From Lepus europaeus (lineage: Eukaryota; Chordata; Mammalia; Lagomorpha; Leporidae), in the NCBI RefSeq assembly GCF_033115175.1, contig NC_084850.1, forward strand, positions 111,769,939 to 111,833,938: 64,000 bases of DNA, in the 5' to 3' direction. Positions 22,990 through 33,867 of this stretch are shown here, one piece after another; the stretch's first letter is position 1, and every line of letters starts with the position of its first letter. The translations under genes and the position numbers were made by a program. Below the pieces are notes generated by a model, which was not told the DNA's origin, searched no databases, and saw only the letters and a list, made by a program, of their open reading frames with translations.

Positions 22990-23784
22990 TGGGGCCAGGT
23001 GGATCATTGTGGGTGCTTGGAGAGCTCCAGGCTTCTATCAGTGACCCCAGAGGAATAGCACCGCAGGTAGTTTTAAGAAGTAGTATTGCAAGGTGGGCCC
23101 CCAAAAGGATGCTCTTGAGCTAACCGCAGGCCTGCCCCACTCACTCCCCCAAGCCTGTCTTGGCCCTTGCCATGGCCTTGCTGTTCCCACTGATAGCTAC
23201 CTATGTGTCCCTCCACTGTGGTAACAGCCATGATGTATACTGCTGCCCCAAACTAGTAAGTGGACAACACCTTGTTGCCCAACACCAACTCCTAACTATG
23301 GTTCCAAGAGCATGGTGCTGCTTCATTTAACCCCCTCCTTCCTGCTGAGAATACTCCATGTGACTGCTGCTTCTAGGGCAGGGTTTTGTGCAGATGGATC
23401 AATCAAGCTTGCAGCCCAGGGCCAGAAGCAAGGACCGCAAAAAGACCTTGCCATCACCTCATTCATACTTGGCGTTCATTGCCACAGACATTCAAACAGT
23501 GCCCAAAATACAAGCTTGCACTGCTGCCAATTAGTTGCCAGAAGCTTCCCTGTCTACCAACATGCAAAGCAGGAGAGCTGAACTCCATCTGCCAGGAAAT
23601 GGAATGTTTTATGTTTGGCAACAGTAATGAACCACGGAGAAACAATTACTGGATGCTAGATACAAACTATGAGAAACTGTTTGGCAACAGGCACTTCAGT
23701 CAGAAGCAAAATTACTCTTCTGAGGCTGGCAGCAGCTCCTATGTGACTGTCAGCTCTTGTGAATCACAAGGGCTTTTTTCAGTA
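22990..23784 (+). other. Unassigned segment with a 166-codon open frame
   Basis: GC content near 50% and an open frame at 23386-23886 (CFMFGNSNEPRRNNYWMLDTN in its centre; the 3' part enters the MLT1-like LTR). I do not recognise the product. A decayed processed pseudogene or an old repeat is more likely than a gene, since no Kozak start, splice signals or domain stand out. Confidence 0.25.
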
Positions 23785-24130
23785 CTGGGGTCTGGATATA
23801 GTTTGTATGTCCCACAAAGGTTCATGTATCAGAGGCTTGATTCCAAGTGTGGCTTAGTAGGAGGTGCTATGGCATGGAATCTTTAAGAGATAGTGGCCTA
23901 GTGGGAAGTCCTAGGTTAACTGGGAACATGCTCTCAAAAGGGATTAAGGTACTTTTTGTGGTACCCTGGTTAGTTCTCAGAAGATTGTTATAAAAACCAG
24001 AGCTTAGACTCACCCACATCTCTCTGGCTTTCCATATTGAGACATGATTACTTCTTCCCACACACTCAGTGGCCATTGCAATGTGCCATGATGTGACACA
24101 GTTGAGAGGGTCTTCTCTCGAGTTGAGTGA
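23785..24130 (+). mobile_element. MLT1-like MaLR LTR (fossil)
   Basis: The start (ggtctggatatagtttgtatgt), the aggttcatgtat and gattccaagtgtggc segments and the later ggttagttctcagaagattg follow the MLT1 LTR layout. Strongly diverged, so ancient. Confidence 0.65.
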
Positions 24131-24289
24131 TGTCAGCCTGTAAAATGAAAAAAGTGATGTACTTCCAAAAAACAACGGTGGGGTAGACATAGGATAGACA
24201 TTCCCATTCCAAAAGGGAGAAATAGGCAGGAAAAGGGGGTAAATGGTCCCAAGTAAGTTCAAAACCTAATAGGGAAAACAAGATCAGGT

Positions 24290-24990
24290 CTTAAAGGTGG
24301 AGAATAATCTCCTTTGATCCCATGTCCTGCATTCTGGGCACACTGGAGCATGAGTTGAGTCCCCAAGACTTCAGAAATCCCTTACTCTGGATTTTGCGGC
24401 CTCAGTCCACACAGCAGCTCTCATGGATTGTAGTCACACGCCTACAGCTTTCCCAGATGGACTGGCATACTAGTGGTCCCACAGTTCTGTAAGTCTCAGG
24501 GGTTGCCCTATTCCCATGACTCTATAAGCATTGTCATTGTTTTAATGAATAGAACATAGTTTCCTTCTATCCATAATAATTTCTTTAGCAAATTGTCCTT
24601 GATGGTCCATTTATGGCAATCTAGGTTTCTTCTAGTCTGACCCCTGAAATTCTTCCAGCTTCTACCCAATAACCAGTTTTAAAGTTGCTTCAACATTTTA
24701 AGGTATTATAGCAACAGATCCACTTCTTAATGCCAATTACCTTCATATGTTCTGTAGTGCTATAACAGAATACATGTGAGACTGGGTAATTGATAAAAAA
24801 CAGAGATTTATTTGTGTAGTTCTGGAGGCTGAACAATCCAAGGTTAAATAGCATGCATCTGGTGAGGACCTCTGTGTCATACCATAGCAGAAAGCAGAAT
24901 GTCTATTGAACATGCACACATAAGAGAGGAGGGAAAGGTGAAATTCATCCCTTCATCATGAATCCACTCCAGTGATAACTAACCCACTCC
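24290..24990 (-). mobile_element. MaLR internal segment and LTR (fossil)
   Basis: The stretch from cctgcattctgggcacac to about 24500 resembles the inverted MaLR internal region, and tgtgagactgggtaattgat near 24776 resembles the 3' end of an inverted MST/MLT1 LTR. Boundaries and subfamily are uncertain; old. Confidence 0.55.
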
Positions 24991-25284
24991 TGTGACATTG
25001 CCATTAATCTGATCATTAATCTATATACTGAAAACTACAAAATATTTAAGAAAATGAAGAAAACAGAAAGAAATGAAAAGATATCTTGCACTCATGTATT
25101 AGAAGAATAAATATTGTTAAAACATCTATTCTACTTAAGGCAATCTACAGATTCTATGTAATCCCTTTCAAAAATCTAATGGAGTTTTTCACAGAGTAGA
25201 AAACAATTACTGTACAAAAAATACTGAATAGACAATACAACCTTGTGTAAAAATAACAAAGATGGAGGCATCACACTTCTTATT

Positions 25285-25395
25285 TCAAACTGTAAGAGAG
25301 TACTTCAAAAGGTTCATGGAAACAGAATAAAAGGTAAAATGTTTTTTTCACAATACATATTTTCATAAACTTTTTGAAGATTCCTTGTATGTATG
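25285..25395. mobile_element. MITE-like palindromic DNA element in an L1
   Basis: Ends are inverted repeats: gtacttcaaaaggttcatgg on the left and ttcataaactttttgaagat on the right. About 105 bp with an AT-rich centre. It interrupts L1 ORF2 sequence (tttcaaactgta / aaagctataatcaaaa). Transposon family not assigned. Confidence 0.55.
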
Positions 25396-26012
25396 GATTT
25401 AGAAAAGTTTTTCCAACAAAATAAATTTGTTTTAATTCCCTATTCAATGAATTTAATAATGTTCTCATATTATAAAGCTATAATCAAAATAGTATGCTAC
25501 TGATACAAAACAAAATAGTGTTTGATTAAAACGTGACTGGCATAAAGGCTGACATACAAACCAATCAAACAGAATAGAGGGTCCAGAAACAAACACATGC
25601 AATCAACTAATCTGAAAAAGCTACAAATAATACACAATGAAGAAACTGTAGTATTACATAATGGAATATTATTTCGCTTTACTAAAGGAAACCCTGCCAT
25701 GTGTAGTATCATGAATAAATTTGGGGAACACTGTTAGGTGAAATAAGCCAGACACAGACAAACATGTAGTATACCATCTCACTTGTATGTGGAATCTAAA
25801 AAACAGTTGAATGAATAGAAGTAGAGAACTGAGTGATGGTTGCAGGAGCTGGAGGAGATGGTGGTGGAAGAATGGAGAGATGTTGGTGAAGGGATACATA
25901 TGTTCAATGATAAGATGAAGTTCTGGGGATCTAACATTCAGCATAGTGACTAGAGTTAATTATACTCTACTGTATATTTGAAATTTGTTAAATGAGTACA
26001 TCTTAAGTGTTT

Positions 26013-26040
26013 AAGATTTATTTTATTTATTTGAAAGGCG
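26013..26040 (-). mobile_element. 28-bp C-SINE tail stub
   Basis: Only the last 28 bases of a C-SINE, bounded by a perfect 10-bp duplication ttaagtgttt (26003-26012 and 26041-26050). Confidence 0.8.
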
Positions 26041-26156
26041 TTAAGTGTTTTCAACACACACACACACAGACACACGGTAACTTGGTTGTGGTTATCTTTT
26101 CAAGTGTGCCCATATAACAAATCATTGTTGTATACCCGGAAAATAGACAATTTTTT

Positions 26157-26357
26157 GAAAAATGATTTATTTATTTATTTATTTGAAAGGCAGAGTTACA
26201 GAGAGAGGGGAAAGACAGAGAGATATTCCATGCACTGATTCACTCTCCAAACATTAGCAGGGCTTTGAAGTGGAGCAGCAGGGACTTGAAAAGGCACTCA
26301 CAGGGCATGCAAATGTTGCAGGCAGCAGCTGTTATCTGGCTGTACCAGAACAATGGC
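26157..26357 (-). mobile_element. C-SINE with an internal deletion
   Basis: Head and tail present, middle third lost. Flanks atagacaattttt near 26145 and 26364. Confidence 0.85.
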
Positions 26358-27131
26358 CGAGATATAGACAATTTTTATTTTTCAATTAAAAATCAATTAA
26401 GCTGGAAAAAGAAAATAATTAGAAATAAGTTTAACAAAGAAAAGTCCAAACTTACACTCTAAAAGCATTGCACTATTTAAATAAAGACCTAAATAAATAG
26501 AAAGACAGCTCAAGTGTTTGCATTGGAAGACTTAACACTGTTAAGATCGCAACGCTCCCTAAATGGATCTACCTATTTAAATGCAATAGTAATCAAAACC
26601 TCTGGCAGCTATTTTGCTGAAAGTGGCAAACTGATCCTTACGTTCATATAGACGTTTATGGGACCTAGAATAGTCAAAACAATTTTGAAAAAGAATAAAT
26701 AAATGTGAAGGACTTATACTTCCCAATTTAAAATCTTACAACAAAGCTACAGTAAACAAGACAGTGTGATACTGGTATCAGTAGAATAGAATTGAACATT
26801 CCAGAAATGAACACTTGTATAGTAAACTGAATTTTGACAAGGGTGCTATGATAATCCAATGGGGGACTGTCTTTTCAAAAGATGGTTTTGGGACAACTGA
26901 ACATCCACAGGTGAAAAGTAAAGTTGTACCTACACCTCACAGAATATATAAAAAAATTTTAAAATAAAATAAAACTCAAAATGGATCATGATTACCCAAA
27001 GAGCAGAAGCTATTAAACTCCAAAAAGAAAACATGAGTCAGTCTTAGTGATTATGTTTTCTTAAATATATATAGCATCAAAATAAAAAAAAAACAAAATT
27101 GGAATTTTAATTATTTAAAGACAAACATTTT

Positions 27132-27467
27132 AGGCCGGTGCCATGGCTCAACAGGCTAATCCTCCGCCTAGTGGCGCCGGCACACCGGGTTCTAGTCCCG
27201 GTCGGGGCGCTGGATTCTGTCCTTGTTGCCCCTCTTCCAGGCCAGCTCTCTGCTATGGCCCGGGAGTGCAGTGGAGGATGGCCCAAGTGCTTGGGCCCTG
27301 CACCCCATGGGAGACCAGGAGAAGCACCTGGCTCCTGCCTTTGGATCAGTGCGGTGCGCCGGCTACAGCGTGCCGGCCGCAGCGGCCATTGGAGGGTGAA
27401 CCAACGGCAAAGGAAGACCTTTCTCTCTGTCTCTCTCTCACTGTCCACTCTGCCTGTCAAAGAAAAC
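27132..27467 (+). mobile_element. Young C-SINE
   Basis: ggccggtgccatggctcaac to a short A-rich tail. caaacatttt before and caaaaacatttt after. Confidence 0.92.
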
Positions 27468-27836
27468 AAAAACATTTTGCATTTGAAAGGACACCACCAA
27501 GAAAGGGAAAAGGCAACTCACAAAATGGGAAAAAATATTTGCAAATCACATCTTATTAGGGAATTGTAGCTTGAATATATAAAGAATAGTTATAGAACAT
27601 AAAGCAAAAATGATCCAATTAAAAATGTGCAAAGCATGTGAATATACATTAAACACCTGAAAAAATTCTTGATATGATTCACCATCCAGAAAATACAAGG
27701 TGAAGACACAATGAAATGCCATTTCACACACAGAATTTTAAGTGTTAGTGAGGATGTAAACAAACAAATCAGAGCCCTTATACACTGCTGGTGGGAATGT
27801 AAGATGATGCAGCTACTGTGGAGAACAGTCTGGCAG

Positions 27837-27910
27837 CTCTCTCTCTCCCTGTCTTTACTTAAGTCTATAGCTCTTTCAAATAATTAAAATAAATCTTTTT
27901 TTTTTAAAAA
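27837..27910 (+). mobile_element. C-SINE 3' stub
   Basis: Only the (ct)n stretch and A-rich tail (ctctttcaaataattaaaat), splitting the L1 sequence after tctggcag. Confidence 0.7.
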
Positions 27911-28185
27911 GGTGAAATGCAGAGTTATCATATGAACCAGCAAATTCACTCCTATACATACACTCAAAAGAAATGAAAGCACGTGTCACACAAGAATTTG
28001 TACATGAATGTTTATAGCAACATTATTCATAAGAGCAAGAAACTGGAAACAACTAAATGTTCATTCACTGCTGAGTAGATAAATGAAATATGGTATATCC
28101 ACACAATGGATTAAAATTGCAACAAAGTGAAAAGAATTACTGATATATGCTGCAACACAGATGACACTTGAAAATAGTATGCTAA

Positions 28186-28542
28186 GGCCGGCGCCGTGGC
28201 TTAACAGGCTAATCCTCCGCCTTGCGGCACCGGCACACCAGGTTCTAGTCCCGGTCGGGGCACCGATCCTGTCCTGGTTGCCCCTCTTCCAGGCCAGCTC
28301 TCTGCTGTGGCCAGGGAGTGCAGTGGAGGATGGCCCAAGTGCTTGGGCCCTGCACCCCATGGGAGACCAGGAGAAGCACCTGGCTCCTGCCATCGGAACA
28401 GCGTGGTGCGCCGGCCACAGCGCGCCTACCGCAGCGGCCATTGGAGGGTGAACCAACGGCAAAAAAGGAAGACCTTTCTCTCTGTCTCCCTCTACTGTCC
28501 ACTCTGCCTGTCAAAAATTAAAAAAAAAAAAAAAAAAAAAAA
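28186..28542 (+). mobile_element. Young C-SINE
   Basis: Perfect 16-bp duplication gaaaatagtatgctaa at 28170-28185 and 28543-28558, long A tail. Confidence 0.95.
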
Positions 28543-28955
28543 GAAAATAGTATGCTAAATGAAGGAAGTTAGCTATTAGCTACACCAAATACTGGGCCCT
28601 GATCTGTGGGGATACATTCAACAAGGGCAAACTTGATAAGGTAAACGATTACATGGGAATGTACTTACACTAGCATTTCTGATCAATCCCAAAAAAGGAG
28701 GAACACAAAGAAGCTAAGAACAGAGAAATAACTAACCATGTTATGTTACTAAAGATGAGAACTGAAAAGGGAAAGTGATTGATATTGTAAATTCCAGTAG
28801 AATAATCCAAGATTGAAAATTATCACTAGATAAGAGGATATGTATCATATATGGTGATTATATCTTGAATTGTAATAGTTTGAGGACACAGCACACTGCC
28901 ACAAATGGGATCTTAGCAAATATGTGGAGAATGAAAGAGTGAGAAAATGGATTTT

Positions 28956-29095
28956 TTTAAACTTTTATTTAACAAATATAAATTTCCAAAGTACAGCTTA
29001 TGGATTACAGTGGCTCTCCCCCCCAATAACTTCCCTCCTACCCACAACCCTTCCCTCTCCTGCTCCCTCTCCCATTCCATTCACATCAAGATTCA
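28956..29095 (-). mobile_element. 140-bp L1 3'-end stub just upstream of the FAM47-type gene
   Basis: Severely 5'-truncated L1 with the young tail sequence (aaatttccaaagtacagctt reversed) and a perfect 16-bp duplication tgagaaaatggatttt at 28940-28955 and 29096-29111. Recent insertion about 160 bases before the CG-rich promoter patch. Confidence 0.9.
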
Positions 29096-29252
29096 TGAGA
29101 AAATGGATTTTAAATTAGACATCAGTTCAGGCCACAGTGAGGAACAATACCAAATTTGTAATTTGTATTATACAAAGGTTTTGGTGCTAACGAAAGAAAA
29201 ATTGTGCTAGACCAAAATTGTAAAATGTCCCCCCCCCCCCCAATAATCTGGC

Positions 29253-29264
29253 TGCGCAGGCGCG
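29253..29264. promoter_or_regulatory. NRF1-like motif upstream of FAM47-type gene
   Basis: The site tgcgcaggcgcg matches the palindromic NRF1 consensus (YGCGCAYGCGCR) at 11 of 12 positions. It lies in a small CG-rich patch 128 bases before the main ATG and 12 bases before the upstream ATG. NRF1 sites are common in TATA-less promoters active in germ cells. Binding is inferred only. Confidence 0.35.
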
Positions 29265-29275
29265 CCAGTGCCACC

Positions 29276-29452
29276 ATGCAGGAAACAATCCAGGCTCCTG
29301 GAGGTTCCAGGTCTCCTAGCGACCAAGTGATCCGCAGTCAACAAAAAGCTGAAGCTTCAGCACTGGCCCCGGAGGTGGGGCCAGGGGCACCATGGCGGAC
29401 CGGAGGGCGCCACAGTGGCCCTTTGTACTGGAGCCGATGCCTCCAGGCATGA
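29276..29452 (+). CDS. Upstream ORF overlapping the FAM47-type start
   Basis: A 58-codon frame opens at an ATG in strong context (gccaccATGc) and ends 60 bases past the FAM47-type ATG, in a different frame. If transcription starts upstream of 29276, ribosomes would meet this ATG first and overlap the main start, so it could restrain FAM47 translation. The predicted peptide has no recognisable domain. Whether the ATG lies in the mRNA is unknown, because no transcription start can be seen. Confidence 0.35.
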   Translation: MQETIQAPGGSRSPSDQVIRSQQKAEASALAPEVGPGAPWRTGGRHSGPLYWSRCLQA

Positions 29453-30657
29453 CTTGCAAGCGCTGTTGCAAGGCCAAACTACCTTCCAAGTGTTTGGCAA
29501 ACCACAAGAGCAAGTTTCTGAAGTTCTCCACATCCTTGGACAGCAGGCGCTGGGTATTCGTGAAAGAGGGGCTCGATGACTTCAGGAAAGGCTGTCCGCC
29601 TTGCGAGGGTATGGTCACTCGCGGCCCGAAGGAGGCCTTTCTCCCTGTGATTTCTCACCGAGTTCCCCGACCTGCCCCTGCAAAGAGAAAGCTGCCCTCG
29701 AAAGCAGGCCTGTTTCCCACGCTCTCGCAGGCCCAGCTGGCACGCAAGGCTTTTGTAGAGGACATGGAAGCGCAACTGACAAAGCATCCTTTGGCTAGCT
29801 ACCCAAATCTGGAGGAAGATCTACCTGCAGATCTCTTACTGAAGGTGCTGGAAGAGCTGGACCCTGAGAGGAAGCTGGAGGACACCTGGGCTTATTGTAA
29901 GGGCAACAGGGAAAAACCCAAGACGCCCATAAAGGTTTCTAAGCGCCGCATTTCAAGAGCCTTCTTGGAGCCTCTCAAGGCGCCTGCTTCACATCCAGAC
30001 AAGTTACGTCAAAGGTCAAGCATATATGAATTGCATGAGGGCACTGTTCTTCGTGCAGTTGTACCGAGAATGGTCTGTGACTTTTGCAAATGGGCGGCTG
30101 CTTCCGGGTACCAAGACATTGATGAAGACTACGTGATCCAACAGTTTACCATCAGCCATAAGTGGAAACCAGGCTTTAAAGACTACTGCATGGTGAATGT
30201 ACACGATGTTCATCCAGAACTAAAGCACGTCACAGAGCTCCATCAAAGAGATGAAATGAAATGCTCCACAGACGAGCTAGGCTGGGAAACTCAACTCCAG
30301 GAAACGCCAGAGATTTGGAAGACAACCAGGGTGAAGATGAAATATGGAGCATGGTACCTGAAGACCAAGTTGTGGAAAAAGCTAATGAGTAATGAACCTT
30401 TGATTGATCCTAAGATCATCCTTGAAGCTGAACGAGAGAGGATGAAACCAGACATTATTGATGATCTTTATGGAACAATTGCCTTTAAGGATTTCATTCT
30501 AAGCAGGGGCTACAGCATGCCCCATATCCTGGAGAAGTTGTTCACTAGGAAGGGATGGGATTATGAATCTGTCAAGACCCCTATATCTAAAGTTACCAGA
30601 ATCCACTTAAAACTAGGAGAACGTACAGAGGAAGATGATATGACAATTCTCCAGTGA
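29392..30657 (+). CDS. FAM47: FAM47-type single-exon protein (FAM47A/B/C-like), 421 aa
   Basis: An uninterrupted 421-codon frame begins at an ATG in an excellent Kozak context (caccATGg) and ends in TGA at 30655-30657. It has the conserved FAM47 N-terminal block (WVFVKEGLDDFRKGCPP, residues 54-70), then FPTLSQAQLARKAFVEDMEAQL (about 108-129), DLLLKVLEELDPERKLEDTWA (147-167) and a conserved C-terminal block, KMKYGAWYLKTKLWKK to LYGTIAFKDFILSRGY (about 315-374). The tail EKLFTRKGWDYESVKTP resembles X-linked human FAM47A/B/C more than autosomal FAM47E, as I remember them. Human FAM47A-C carry a long proline-rich repeat block in the middle; here residues about 170-300 are unique, so this is a short, ancestral-looking form. 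Lack of introns fits the X-linked retrogene branch. Function is poorly known; FAM47E has been linked to the arginine methyltransferase PRMT5 and chromatin. Three CxxC pairs are visible (22-25, 68-71, 229-232); metal binding is unproven. An intact frame suggests a working gene, probably expressed in testis. Confidence 0.88.
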   Translation: MADRRAPQWPFVLEPMPPGMTCKRCCKAKLPSKCLANHKSKFLKFSTSLDSRRWVFVKEGLDDFRKGCPPCEGMVTRGPKEAFLPVISHRVPRPAPAKRKLPSKAGLFPTLSQAQLARKAFVEDMEAQLTKHPLASYPNLEEDLPADLLLKVLEELDPERKLEDTWAYCKGNREKPKTPIKVSKRRISRAFLEPLKAPASHPDKLRQRSSIYELHEGTVLRAVVPRMVCDFCKWAAASGYQDIDEDYVIQQFTISHKWKPGFKDYCMVNVHDVHPELKHVTELHQRDEMKCSTDELGWETQLQETPEIWKTTRVKMKYGAWYLKTKLWKKLMSNEPLIDPKIILEAERERMKPDIIDDLYGTIAFKDFILSRGYSMPHILEKLFTRKGWDYESVKTPISKVTRIHLKLGERTEEDDMTILQ

Positions 30658-30908
30658 CTACTTACTTGGCTATTTCTCTTTCATTGTAAATACCAATCAG
30701 AATTATGAGTGTCCCACTTGGAATGTACAACTCTGGCAATTTGTGTAAACTCAACACCTAATGCTTATAAAGATTTCTCAGTGACCTCCTATTTTGGGCT
30801 CATCATTTTAAAAATATTTTACCAACTATGAGAACAACATTCATATATACTTTATCACATTTTGTGGAATTGTATTACATTGCGATATCAATATTAGTAA
30901 AAACATAG

Positions 30909-30914
30909 AATAAA
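30909..30914 (+). terminator. Candidate poly(A) signal of FAM47-type gene
   Basis: The first AATAAA on the sense strand after the stop codon, about 250 bases downstream, in non-repetitive sequence. A second one at 31311-31316 lies just before an L1 tail and is less likely to be the native site. Confidence 0.4.
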
Positions 30915-31334
30915 GCAGAATTACTTAAGAAAAGAAATGCCCTATTGGTTATCTCTAGGTAGCTAAAACATGGGATCAATCTTATAATAAGTAAAAGGAG
31001 ACTTATATATCTCCATGTACATTGAAGTTGTAGTGAAGTAGTTATGACAAATGTTTTGTTACTCAAAACTTGAAATCTATAGCAAAAATATTAACCCCTT
31101 TTAATAATGAAATTATCTTCCACTTTAGAATCCCATCAAACCCCCAAGAGCAGTTTGAAAACTACTTATCAAAATTAAAGGTGAAACATAAGCTGTGTCA
31201 TTTTATCATATTTCTCAACTGAATATATAAACATTTTCACCATTTTCTTAAAACTTCACAACAAAAAGTGTCCTTCATGAAGGACCTCTGTGGGTCCTTG
31301 TGATAGTTTTAATAAAATCTTATCTTTTCAATCA

Positions 31335-32330
31335 AGAACCCAGTGGAAAGAAGTGGTCATCAAAGAAGGATGTTCTTTTCTCTGAAAGGAGGAGAAAACT
31401 ACTTTGTTTATGGCCTTGTCTATATATTGAAGGAGTTTGTGGATTCCAAAGGCTTCCATAGTCTAGGGAGCTCATGTCAAGAGCCTTGGGTGATCACTGA
31501 TGCCATACATAAGAGTATTAATTGTTTTTTTTTGACAGGCAGAGGGGACAGTGAGAGAGACAGAGAGAAAGGTCTTCCTTTTTTCCGTTGGTTCACCCCA
31601 CAATGGCTGCTGCGGGCGGCGCGCTGTGGCTGGCACACCGCGCTGATCCAAAGCCAGGAGCCAGGTGCTTCCTGGTCTCCCATGGGGTGCAGGGCCCGCA
31701 CTTGGGCCATCCTCCACTGCACTCCCGGGCTGCAGCAGAGAGCTGGACTGGAAGAGGGGCAACCAGGACACAATCCGGTGCCCTGACCGGGACTAGAACC
31801 TGGTGTGTCGGCGCCGCAGGTAGAGGATTAGCCTATTGAGCTGCGGCGCGGCCATTAATTGTTAAATTAACAACAGGAGTGCACTAACTTCCCATGCAAG
31901 ATCTCTGTCCTCAAAGAGCTGTATTACGAGACTTAATAGTAAAACTTGTTCTCAAAGATTTGCTTCATTTTAGTGTATTAAGTGGAGGATATTCATATGA
32001 CACATAAGTTTTAGTTATGCTTAAGTGCTCGCAAAAGACGTCTCATTCTTGGGTTTTTCTTTAAAGTTAATTAAGTTTCTCAAAAAGAATACTTTAAAAA
32101 AAAAAGAAGTGAAATCAACTTCAAGATGCAATGACTTTGAATAGCCCTTGTCTCAACTGTTGAGGAACAGGTTTTTTTTTTTTTTTTTTTATACAATTTG
32201 TTGAAATAAATAGTTAATCTATTTAACTCTATTTGTTGAAATAGGTGGGAAGAATCACTATGTTCCTGAAGTTGCATGAAGTTTGTATTCCTTAAATAAA
32301 AGGTTTCTTTGGGAAAAAAAAAAAACTTCA
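31335..32330 (+). mobile_element. L1 3' UTR, split by a C-SINE
   Basis: Matches the 3' UTR at 62080-62340 (cccagtggaaagaa, ggcttccatag, gatctctgtcct), then ends with an older-type tail (aataaaaggtttctttggga, A run). Possibly two adjacent L1 tails. Confidence 0.75.
31527..31853 (-). mobile_element. Young C-SINE inside an L1 3' UTR
   Basis: Duplication attaattgtt at 31517-31526 and 31854-31863. Confidence 0.93.
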
Positions 32331-32696
32331 CCACAAAACACTATTTCCAAATCATACAAACAAGTGCAAAATGTAGGTAGATTTAAATTTGTGGCAGATC
32401 TGTTGTGCAAAATATATCTGTGTCAGCAAAGCTACACAGTAGCATCAAATATATACACATATCTATTCAAATACAATTAGTGTCTTCATTTCATGAATAG
32501 CAATTTAAAATTCACTCATATTTAGAAAGACAAATCAGGCAACTTTACATTTCTAAACTAACAGGTAAAACTCTCTTGGAGAGTTTAATTTATAGGTGCA
32601 AAGATTTGTAGTGCAGATCTGAAGTGCATTTCTGCTTCCAATTTTTAAATTATCCAACTGCAGATGGAAATATATATATATGTATATATATGTACG

Positions 32697-32734
<38 letters not shown>

Positions 32735-33867
32735 TTTCATCCTCATAAGAGATAGCTGTTTACACGAAAATTCTCTGCAGTATAGTCTATCCGTGGGTAT
32801 TTTGTGCTTAAAGAATCAGATCTACGTAGTTGTGTAAGTCAAGGCCTAGGATTTCCATCACCATAATCCTTGGGTCATATCACTACTGTATTTTACTGTA
32901 TTTCTCCAGTGGTTTCTAATCCAGTCTCTCTTCTCCTTGAATATAGTTTTGTAAAATGCAAACCTGGTCAAATTCACACCCTTGAAAATTCTTCAGGCTC
33001 ATGTGCACTGAGCTACACACACAAATATGCATGCTCACATAACCCCACCCCCCAACATACCCACAGGGAGTCCTCCCTTCTACCGCCCCAGCCCCCACCC
33101 CTAAGCTCCTGTTTTCCAGATTTCAGTCATTATGTCTTTTCTTATATCAGTATCTTTGTCCATGATCTTCTTTATTGTTAGGGCTTCACTGAGACAATGT
33201 GATCCTGTTTCAATATTCTCCCCACCAAGGTCAATTTTGTGATAGTTTTAATAAGATCTTATCTTTTCCATAAATGATATTTGTTTTCCAGTTGCCTTCT
33301 CCTAAAGAATTTGAGTATATTAGAGAAATGAGACACTACTGCCTTCAAAATATGTGAAATTCCTATACCTGTTTATTCAGATCTCACGGAGGCTAACAGC
33401 ATGCTGTTGGCTTAGTGTTAACCTGGCTCTGTGGTTCTGCGTTGAAGTCTTGTACTTCTTGAAGAACTGTTCATTCTCACAGTTCAACGTTCAGTTTTTC
33501 TGAGCAGGAGACGGACATGTTTTTCCACATTTTCTTATGTAATTTCACACTTTACAAGGCATTTTATTTTTACCTATAAAATGGATACCATTATCATCAA
33601 ACTCAAAGTCTACTGAGAATTAAAATATTGCTTAATGTAAGAACCCAAGGTTGCAAGTATCATAGAATTTATGCATTGGCACAAAATACATATGTTTGTA
33701 TCAGAGGGTAGAGTGTGCTGAAAAGACAACACAAAGAAATGAAGGGAAAAAAAAAACCTTTTTGATGGTATTTACCCAGGGATAGCCTTCAACTAAATCT
33801 TAGTCAATCTTAGCTGCTGCTTAACATGTGAAAAATGTTATTTGCAAAATAAGACACTAATCCTGCC
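32331..33867. other. No gene seen
   Basis: Contains the microsatellite at 32671-32734 and otherwise unique sequence. The phrase tgatagttttaataa-atcttatctttt near 33241 repeats one at 31301. Confidence 0.35.
32671..32734. repeat. (TA)n(CA)n microsatellite
   Basis: Alternating tata with tgta variants, ending in a (CA) run. Alternating purine-pyrimidine DNA. Confidence 0.95.

Larger units (their letters stand above)
25020..26440 (+). mobile_element. Old L1M: ORF2 3' part to 3' end
   Basis: The plus strand follows old L1 ORF2 from aaaactacaaaatatttaag through ggaggcatcacacttctt and accaatcaaacagaatagag, then the 3' UTR (gtgaaataagccagacac, gagttaattatactctactg) to caaatcattgttgtataccc near 26120. 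Interrupted by a MITE-like unit, a 28-bp SINE stub and a SINE. Confidence 0.75.
26460..28920 (+). mobile_element. Old L1M: ORF2 and 3' UTR
   Basis: ORF2-derived sequence is readable in pieces (for example tactggtatcagtagaatag, cacaaaatgggaaaaaatat, tacactgctggtgggaatgt). All frames are decayed. Two full C-SINEs and one short SINE tail lie inside. Confidence 0.75.

Noticed and set aside
23386-23886. 166-codon frame as a gene
   Set aside because: No recognisable domain, weak start context, and the 3' third runs into an MLT1-like LTR. Kept only as an unassigned segment.
28061-28514. Long frames on both strands of C-SINEs (proteins with [16 protein letters not shown] or [10 protein letters not shown])
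   Set aside because: The same peptides recur in every young C-SINE copy in the window. They come from the GC-rich SINE body and are not genes.
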